Of a DNA stretch of 64,000 bases, positions 56,046 through 64,000 are shown one piece after another (position 1 is the stretch's first letter; each line of letters begins with the position of its first letter). The notes below the pieces were generated by a model. It was given only the letters and a program-made list of their open reading frames with translations. It ran no database searches and had not been told where the DNA came from. The stretch is from Strongyloides papillosus. Lineage: Eukaryota > Nematoda > Chromadorea > Rhabditida > Strongyloididae. The stretch is from positions 930,001-994,000 of the forward strand of contig SRSI01000073.1 in the NCBI GenBank assembly GCA_005656395.1, in the 5' to 3' direction. The position numbers were made by a program, and so were the translations under genes.

Positions 56046-59000
56046 ATGGGAAATAGTTCTGATGACAAGAATAGATGTTTTAGTGATAATTTTAATGAAA
56101 GTAACCGTAATAGTACTCATTTAAGTTCTATTACTAGTCGAGGAAGAACCAACTCTTGTTTTGCTAACGATGACGATCTAACAATTCCTAAGACAGTTGA
56201 TGATTTTTCTAAAGGTCATCGACCTACACTAAAGGACATTATAAAAAAAGTTCCTCTAGAGAGTGATCTTCAAAATAATGGGATCACTGTATGTTTTCCA
56301 TTTTTTAATTCTAATTCTGTATAAATATTTCTTTAGAATATTGAGGTTACAAATGAGGAAGCACAATCATTAGAGAATGGAGAGAAAAAATTTGAAGGAT
56401 TCGGATGGGTTAAAGGTGTTTTAATAAGATGCGTCTTGTGTATCTTAGGAGCAACGTTATACCTTCGTATGTCATGGATTGCCGGACAAGCTGGAATATT
56501 CCTAGGAATGGGTGTTTTATTATTATCACTTCTTGTTGTTGTTATTACAGCTGTATCCATGTCAGCTATAGCTACAAATGGTGAAATTAAAAATGGTGGT
56601 TGCTATTATTTAATCTCAAGATCATTAGGACCTGAATTTGGTGGTTCCATTGGTTTAATCTTATACATAGCTAATACAGTTAACGGTGCCATGAATTGCG
56701 TCGGTTTGGCTGAATCAGTTGTATTCTTATTAAAGGATTACAATTTTTCACTTATTGATGGTGGAATCAATGATATAAGAATATACGCATTAGCTACATG
56801 CGTATTTTTACAAGGAATTATTTTTATTGGGACTGAATTTGAAAACAAAACACAAATACTACTTTTAGTTATAATTATTTTATCAATTATCTCTCATACA
56901 GTCGGAGCTTTTATACCTGTATCACTTGATCAATTGAAACATGGAATTACTGGTATATCATGGAAAGTTATTTCAGATAATTTATGGCCAGATTTTAGGA
57001 ATGGGAATTCTTTTATAACAGTTTTTGGTGTTTATTTCCCTGCCATGACTGGTATTATGGCTGGAGCTAATATGTCAGGTGATTTAAAAGATGCTTCAAA
57101 ATCTATACCTATCGGAACAATGACAGCTATTGCTGCAACAACTGGTATTTACAGTTGGTCTATGCTCTTATCAGCTATATCAACAGTTAGAGATTCTGAT
57201 GGAGTTACGCCACCAATGTATTCAAATATAACTGGCCAATTTATCCCTCCAACATGTCGTTTGGATAATTCATGTAAATTTGGTCTAGCTAATGATTATC
57301 AAGTACCACTAGCTCAATCGGCATTTGGACCATTAATCATTGCTGGTATCTTAGCATCAACATTTTCATCAGCCTCTGGTTGCTTAATTGGTGCACCAAG
57401 AATATTTCAAGCATTATGTCAAGATGATCTATTTCCAGGTCTATCAATATTTGGTAAGGGCAAAGGTCCAACAAATGAACCTTATCCTGCATACTTCTTA
57501 ACATTTTTCCTAACATGTTGTATTAATTTAATTGGTGATTTGAATGTTATCTCTGAAATTATAACAAACTTCTTCCTTGCAGCATTTGCTATAACAAATT
57601 TTGCATGTTTCGATTCAACGGCATCTCATGCCCCTGGATTTAGGCCTGGTTTTAAATATTATAACAAATGGTTATCATTATTTGGTTCAATACTTTGTCT
57701 ATGTCTGATGTTTGTTTTATCATGGATAACATCACTGATAACACTATTCATTTTTGCTGTATTATATTTATATTTAAAACATTCAGCTGTAAATATTAAT
57801 TGGGGCTCCTCAACAGAGGCTAATCGTTATAGGAAGGCTTTAATGGAATTATTGAAATTATCTAGACTAGAGGAACACGTTAAGAATTACAGACCACAGA
57901 TGCTTGTACTAACAGGAAATCCTGCAGCAAGACAATGTTTGGTGGATTTTAGTTATTGCATAAGTTCAGGACAAAATCTAATGATCTGTGGTCACGTTGT
58001 ACCATATGAATCATCAGTCTCAGCAACTGAATGCATCCGCCACCTTAACGTACGAATGACTGATTGGTTAAGAGAACAAAAAAGAAAGGCATTCTATTGT
58101 GGTGTAGCAAACAAATCTTTAAGAAACGGTGTTCAAGGTTTATTACAAACAGTTGGTTTGGGTAAAATGCAGCCTAATATTTTAATGTTAGGTTTTAAAA
58201 CAAATTGGTTGAAGTCTGTATGTAGAGATGATGAAAAATATATGGTTCAAGAGTATCTTGGTGTTATTTTGGATGCATTTGACAGTAATATGAGTATATG
58301 TATTTTTAGAAATGGTAGTGATAAACTTGATCATAGTATGTCAATGACAGGTGTTGCTGATAATTTATTATTACAGTTACCTGAAATTAATAATACAGCA
58401 ATAGGTTCTGGATTACTTGATGATTATTTAAGAGGTGTTGCTGTTGAGGAGAAAAGACCTGTCGCTGGAACAATACCAAGAAAAAGTTATACAAAATTAA
58501 AAAGTGTTAATAGTGTTATTAATTTAGCAACACATGTTAAAAAAACATCAAATGTTATTTATTCTGGTAATTCTAGAACAAATTTAGGCAAGAAATTTAG
58601 ATGTAAAATAAGAGATGGTGATATTGATGTATGGTGGTTGAATGATGATGGCGGTTTGACATTACTTATACCACATTTAATAGCAGTTAACATGAATTCA
58701 TACCTTCATGGTGCTAATGTAAGAATATTCATTATTTGTGGTGATAATCAAGATCCAAGAGAAACAAAAGATCAAATGGAAAAAATGTTGAAGAAATTTA
58801 GAATAAATTTTACTGATGTTATAGTTTTGGTGGAACAAGAGACAGATTTATATAGGGAAACTGTCGATGAGTATAATGGTTTTATGGAAATTTTAAATCC
58901 TCCTTCTACTCCTGAGAAACACGTAATTGATGGAAAACTATTACAGAAATATGATAAAAAGACAAGACAACAATTACGTTTGCGTGAACTTCTTTTAGAG

Positions 59001-59165
59001 CATTCAGCAGCTTCACATTTAGTTATTGTTACATTACCAATAGCGCATGAATCTGTTATTATGTCTCCATTGTACATGTTATGGTTAGAACTTATGACAA
59101 AAGATATGCCACCAACGTTACTTGTTCGTGGAAATCATTCTTCTGTTTTAACTTTTATATCGTAA
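56046..59165 (+). CDS. nkcc-1: Na-K-2Cl-type cation-chloride cotransporter (SLC12 family)
   Basis: Two exons: 56046-56288 (ATG 56046 gives MGNSSDD) and 56337-59165, joined in phase over a 48-nt intron. The product is 1023 residues, near the usual NKCC length. It is a plasma-membrane electroneutral importer of chloride with sodium and potassium, setting neuronal or epithelial chloride. After a ~95-residue hydrophilic N-terminus the transport core begins FGWVKGVLIRCVLCILGATLYLRMSW. It contains TNGEIKNGGCYYLISRSLGPEFGG, MAGANMSGDLKDASKSIP and IFQALCQDDLFPGL. A long loop with CRLDNSCKF precedes later helices. The cytosolic C-terminal domain (from about residue 560) has GNPAARQCLVDF, GLGKMQPNILMLGFKTNW, DVWWLNDDGGLTLLIPHLI and ends LLVRGNHSSVLTFIS. 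The QTVGLGKMQPN and DDGGLTLLIP forms fit NKCC better than KCC. An obvious N-terminal SPAK/OSR1 docking motif was not spotted. Confidence 0.94.
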
Positions 59166-59802
59166 TTTTTTTTATATATTATGTAATTAGATGTTTGTCA
59201 ATATGAAAAAAATAAAAAATGTAAAAAAGTAATATAAAATGTTATGTTGTTCAGAATTATGTACCGTTGTCACTACCTTAGATAAATAAATAGCAAATTC
59301 TTACATATTTCCGAAGATTATCACTTGCAATTCCATGATGTGTTTACAGTAAGAACTCCCCAAATTATCAATGCCTTTTAAACGTTTAGAAGCAATACTA
59401 ACACTCATATTCTTGAAATGTTTTTAAATTTTACACGTATACTAATTTTTATTATATTCATTTATTTATTATTTTCAATTATTTTATCACCATAACTTTT
59501 TGAATAAAGTTATAAAATGCATTCGTTTTCTGATCTTAGATCAAATACTTCATTTTAATTCTTTTGATATATTCAAGTGCAATCTGTATTAATTTTGAAT
59601 TCTATAATAAAATTGCATAAATAAAAAAACGTATCATCAAAACCGTTTTCTTATTTTTGAACAACCTAATAAATGTTTTTATTATTTTTATATATCTATT
59701 TATTTCAAGGTAATAATTTATTATCAAAGTTAATGAGAACAATAACATAAATATTAATTAAAATGTCGTAAAATTATTTTATGAGATGATTTTTCAACTA
59801 AT
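59166..59802. other. Intergenic region between NKCC and MLT-10-like gene
   Basis: AATAAAAAAT at 59210-59219 is a plausible polyadenylation signal for the transporter. It otherwise serves as upstream DNA of the moulting-cycle gene; no gene was found. Confidence 0.4.
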
Positions 59803-61689
59803 ATGGGAAGACATTGTTTTTTTATTATAATTATCTTTTTAATTAATGATAATGTAAGTTAATAAAGTGTAAATCATAAATTATTTTAAGATTAATTGTT
59901 CTGAAAAAAATTTCGATGAAAAAGTTGAACGTGCTATTGAAAATGTTAAAATGAATGAAAAAGAGTATACCAAAGTTTCAAGAGCTCATATATTTCAATA
60001 TAATAATGCTATCAGTAGTTTATTAGGAGCTGTAGGAAAAGAGATATTTGAAATATCTGGTAAATCAAAGAGAACTAGGATTATTGAATGTTTAAAAAAA
60101 ATTGAAGATTCGTATAATCTTAAGAAGATTTCAAAATGTCTTGTGGATATGAGTTTCAGTAAAATTATGAGATCCCCCATTAAATGGTCTTTATTTAATG
60201 ATAAAAAAATAAAAAGAATAAAATTTAATGAAAATTTTATTTATAAAAGAAGGTACAAAAGGAATATTTCAATTACAAAGTTAAAAAGTATGCCAAATTT
60301 AAAAGGTACCCATCACGAATACGAACAAGGTTCTTTTGATAACATTCGCGACTTTTTCGTTAATATATCAAATGTTGCTAAAAACCGCAACCGAAAAATT
60401 CGTAGTTGGTCATCATTACACAGTCATCTTAAGATGATTCATAAACAATTCAAGGAATTTAAATCAAAAAATAATTATAGAGACAAAGTTTTAAGTTTAA
60501 TTACTGGTAAAGAGATTCGTCATTCACCACCAAAAAAAATTAGTACACGTCTAAAGGAGTATTATGGAGAATCAGAACCCTCTTTATTAATGGAGGCACA
60601 CCAACTATTAGATACCATACAACAACATAGTAAAGATTCTTTTTATAGAATTTTATCACCTTCAATTCTTTCTGTCTATGAGAAAGACAACAATGGTAAT
60701 ACAAGGTAATAAAAAGTTTAATCATCTCGTAAAGTTTCTTTTATAGAAATATATTATCACCAAACCTGTTTCCTTTATATACACCAGAAGGTAATGACTC
60801 GGGGAATGAGAAACATGACAATATTTTACCGATACCGTATATATTAAGAAATTTGGGTATTGATAAAAAGAATAGAGATAGTATATTGGAAATGATTATG
60901 GAAGTTAGTGGTGTTTCAGAATCTATTGAAGATCTATTCACAAAGTTTAGTGATGAATCCAAGGGTGAGATTGGAAATGGTATTACAGAAATTTCTCAGG
61001 CGGTTAAGGATTCATTTGATCATTTAGAAAATACTTTTACAATTAGACAAAAAAGAGAATTAAGTGATAGAAAATATACATTCATGTCAAAACACCAACT
61101 TGAATATTTATTTGGAGATGATGGTATATATAAAACTGAAGATTTTCCATTTTCCATAGATTACTATGAAACATGGACAGAAGTTGAGAAAAGAGAAGCA
61201 TTAATTAACACAATATTCCATCTCGCTGATATCAAAAACAGAAGAAGAGGAAAACGTCAAATATTGTTAAGCCCATTTGCCTTCTCGCCAACAATCCTCC
61301 ATCACACCGTTCTAGCTCCGGTAATCCTTTCACCATCAATATTTTCACCAGGAATTTTTGCTCCACTTCTACTATCTCCACCAATTATATCACCACAAAT
61401 TGGGAATCCCTTAATATTTTCACCCTACGTTTTAGGTCCAAATATTTTATCAGCTGCAATATTTAATGCTTATATATTTAGCCCATATGTATTGTCACCA
61501 AATATAATTAATCCTTATGTCATGTCTCCTTTGATTTTAAGTCCACATGTCCTTTGTCCTGATATTTTATCACCTACGGTATTGTCGGGAGCTGTTTTAA
61601 ATCCTTTTGTCATGTCACCAGCTATTTTTACTGAATCAGCATTGGCTGCTGATGTATTATCGCCTAGTATTTTATCAAGTGGTGGATAA
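59803..61689 (+). CDS. MLT-10-family moulting-cycle protein with pentapeptide-repeat C-terminus
   Basis: Three exons: 59803-59853, 59891-60705 and 60747-61689, with introns of 37 and 41 nt, give 602 residues. A short hydrophobic signal peptide opens the protein (MGRHCFFIIIIFLI). The family (C. elegans mlt-10 and relatives) is secreted by the hypodermis around moults. Furin-type sites occur at RRYKR (about residue 107), IRQKR (about 392) and RRGKR (about 459). From about residue 463 the protein is a strict five-residue repeat of the form S-P-x-[IV]-[LF] (SPTIL, SPSIF, SPYVL, SPHVL), some 27 units without a slip, directly after the RRGKR site. Before that come ILSPNLFPLYTPE, NLGIDKKNRDSILEMIMEVSG and YTFMSKHQLEYLFGDDG, all shared with the convergent paralogue. 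Expression is presumably moult-linked, but no regulatory motif was identified. Confidence 0.9.
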
Positions 61690-61793
61690 TAATTAAAATT
61701 AAAAAAAGTTTATTAAGAATTAAAAAAAAACAATAGCATAACAATTTACAAGAAATGTACTATTTTGTACATGTATATAATTTGAAAGTCTTT

Positions 61794-63690
61794 CTATGAT
61801 AAAAATGTTGGTGATAAGACATTTACCGCTAAAATGGAATCCGTCATTACAGCAGGAGACAAGACAGAGGGTGATAATATAACTCCAGACAAAACGGTTG
61901 GTGATAAAACATCTGGGCATAAAACAAATGGTGATAAAATAACTGGAGACAAAACGTAGGGGTTGATAACATTTGGTGATAGAACGTATGGAGTAAACAC
62001 GTAAGCATTAAAAACTGCTGCAGAAAGAACATTTGGTCCAAGAACATATGGAGAAAATATCATTGGATTTCCAACTTGTGGAGATAAGACAGGTGGTGAT
62101 AGAAGATATGGAGCAATGATGGATGGAGAAAACAATGATGGTGATAAAGTTGTTGGTCCAAGCAATGTAAAAGTATTAATTGATGGTGCAAAAGCGAATG
62201 GAGTCAATGTTGTATGCTCTAGTTTTAATGTTAGTGTTCTTTTAAATCTTTTTGAATAAAATCTACTACCGCCTCTCTTTTCTGCAATTGGATCTGTTAT
62301 TTCACTTATTTTCCGTACACTCTCCCATAGTGATCTTTTTTTATCAACAAGCGTCATTCTTTTATACTCTGCGATACTAAAAGGAAATTCACTGCGTTTA
62401 ATTTTATACGGTCCTTCCTCCCCGTATATTATTTCTAATTGAGATGGTGATAAAAATGTAAACTTTTTATTTTCCATATCTCTTTTTTGTCTGGGATTAA
62501 AATTTTTTTGAACTGAATTAAAAGCGTTAGATACAAATGACGTTATAGCTTCAATATCATCACCAAGTATATTACTTTTTAAAACATCCTCAACACCCTC
62601 AACAATTCTATCGGCACCCGTTACATCCATAATCATTTCAAGAATTACTTCTTTATCCTTTTCATTGATACCCAAATCATTCATTACCTTAGGAATTGGA
62701 AGAATATCATTTTTTGAGTTTGGGTCCGATTCATCTTGATACAGAGGAAATAAATTTGGACTCAAGATAAATGATTGATTATTCTTCTTCTGATATTTCG
62801 ATGGGAGTAGTGAACCAAATCTAGGTGATAAAATTGAAGGAGTTTCCTTACCATGATAATGTTTTTCTAATGTGAAAATGAGATCATTAAATTGTGTATC
62901 CAGAGGTTTTGGTTTTGCAAGGGACCGGGCAATTCTAACGATTCTTTCTGGTTGATCTTCTGCTACTAAATCAAATACACGTTTATATGAAGCATCTGTA
63001 TCAATGCTTCTTGACTTCATAATTTTATTTATTTTAGATATTTTTTTATATGTCTCCTTCCATGGAGCAACTTTTTTATTCTTTTTTCTTGGGTCAACAA
63101 ATGAAGTGATGTTAGTGAAGAATTTTGCTATACGTTTTATTAAAGAATTTTCTGATTCTCTTGTTTTGAGAGTCATTATTCTTTCAGTTTTGATTATATT
63201 ATTGTCAATTTCGCTTTCTCTTTGTTTGTGAAATTCTTCACGGAATCTTAATGATTGCCTTTTAACTCTATGGAATTTTTTGTCTTTTGCTAATATAAGG
63301 CATTGTGCAGGATACTTTGGATGTATATCCATGTATCCAATGGATTCTAAACATTGTAACAAAGCAATTTTTTCATCTCTGAAAGAAATCATAAATTGCT
63401 ATATTCTTGTTTTTAAAAACTTACACATTGGTGAGTTTCGATATTAATTCTTTTCCCATAACACCAAGGAGTCCATTGATGGCCTGATTGTACCATGATT
63501 TATGTAGATTCATAACTTTATCCATTTGACTTTTTGTTAATTTACTTTTTTCAATGGCTTCTTCTTTGTCCGCTGGTATCAATCCATTAGTAGAGGAGAT
63601 AAATATAACAGATATACTTGCGAGTAGTAGTATTTCTATTGTTCGTAAAGGTATAAGCCACCGACATCTTTGAAGACAAGGTAATCTCAT
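61794..63690 (-). CDS. MLT-10-family moulting-cycle protein with pentapeptide-repeat C-terminus (convergent paralogue)
   Basis: Two exons, 63690-63425 and 63378-61794, are joined over a 46-nt intron (...LTN-V-DEKIALL). This gives 616 residues. The N-terminus has a basic stretch and a hydrophobic signal (TIEILLLASISVIFISSTNG). Shared blocks with the partner: ILSPNLFPLYQDE, DLGINEKDKEVILEMIMDVTG, FTFLSPSQLEIIYGEEG and FPFSI. Basic cleavage sites lie at equivalent places (HRVKR, PRQKR, KRFKR), the last directly before the repeat domain. The repeat (about residues 481-616) runs TPFAF, APSIN ... SPYVL, GPNVL, SAAVF, NAYVF ... SPTFL. Individual units align one-to-one with those of the partner, including exceptions such as CPDVL/CPDIL and SGVIL/SGAVL. 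Stops of the two genes are only about 105 bases apart, tail to tail, so the pair probably arose by inverted duplication. Confidence 0.9.
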
Positions 63691-64000
63691 TTTTATTATA
63701 CAAATATCCGATAAGGTCAGAAAAAAGTAACTGTAGTACTATAATTTGAAACAAACCTTATATACTCTTTCGCACTTTTTATTATCCAATTTACGATCAC
63801 TTATCCTCTGGATATACCTTATAACCCTTCTAGTTCTCATAAACATCGCCAAGTAGGTTATTTTATCAGAAAAATTATGTGTTGCAAAAAATTTAATTAA
63901 GTCATATAAACATCAATGCTTATGATGGGAACATTTCTTTTATATCATAGAATAATTTATTATAACATTTGTTGTATTAGAAATAATTTGTTCAAAGAAA
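63691..64000. other. Upstream region of the minus-strand MLT-10-like gene
   Basis: The last 310 bases show no coding. They presumably include the promoter of the gene starting at 63690; no recognisable motif could be supported. Confidence 0.4.

Noticed and set aside
1..64000. CRISPR arrays, prokaryotic operons, rRNA or tRNA genes
   Set aside because: No direct-repeat/spacer arrays, no ribosomal RNA stretches and no credible tRNA were seen on either strand; the window is eukaryotic with spliceosomal introns.

Overview
This is a nuclear segment from a nematode, most likely Strongyloides or a close relative. The DNA is extremely A+T rich. Introns are short (about 36-50 nt, GT...TTTTAG or TTTCAG). 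The gene content is nematode-specific: serpentine chemoreceptor arrays, MLT-10-type moulting-cycle proteins, and astacin-like and CAP (SCP/TAPS) secreted proteins of the kind expanded in Strongyloides. The genus is inferred from composition and families, not from a database match.

Layout. 1-7,612 holds a chemoreceptor family 1 array: a fresh pseudogene, two intact genes, and an old relic beyond an SPSB (SPRY/SOCS-box) gene at 5,078-6,370. 9,480-20,800 is a triplicated segment of about 3.4 kb carrying family 2 receptors, into which several TIR transposons inserted after duplication. 22,822-31,956 mixes a gutted mariner, a CAP-gene relic, a catalytically dead astacin-like gene with a Cys/Lys-rich insert, a 1.6 kb TIR element and a CAP gene broken by one in-frame TGA. 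33,125-39,778 is a minus-strand array of family 3 receptors (four intact, one dead). 41,791-47,923 carries a small secreted Arg-Gly-rich peptide gene missed by length filters, a UDP-glucuronosyltransferase and a type II membrane glycosyltransferase-like gene. 51,246-52,373 is a compound foldback mariner element beside a single receptor of a fourth type (52,557-53,602). 56,046-63,690 carries an NKCC-type cation-chloride cotransporter and two convergent MLT-10-family genes.

Together: most of the window is a fast-evolving chemosensory and secreted-protein island with tandem duplication, gene conversion, pseudogenes and non-autonomous DNA transposons. Conserved genes (SPSB, NKCC) sit among it. 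The points most worth following are the strict 27-unit pentapeptide tract of the MLT-10 pair with three shared furin-like sites, the dibasic Arg-Gly peptide, the pseudo-astacin, the near-identity tract between two family 2 receptors, and the TE insertions datable by empty sites. Exon joins are read by eye from splice signals and frame. No database search was possible.
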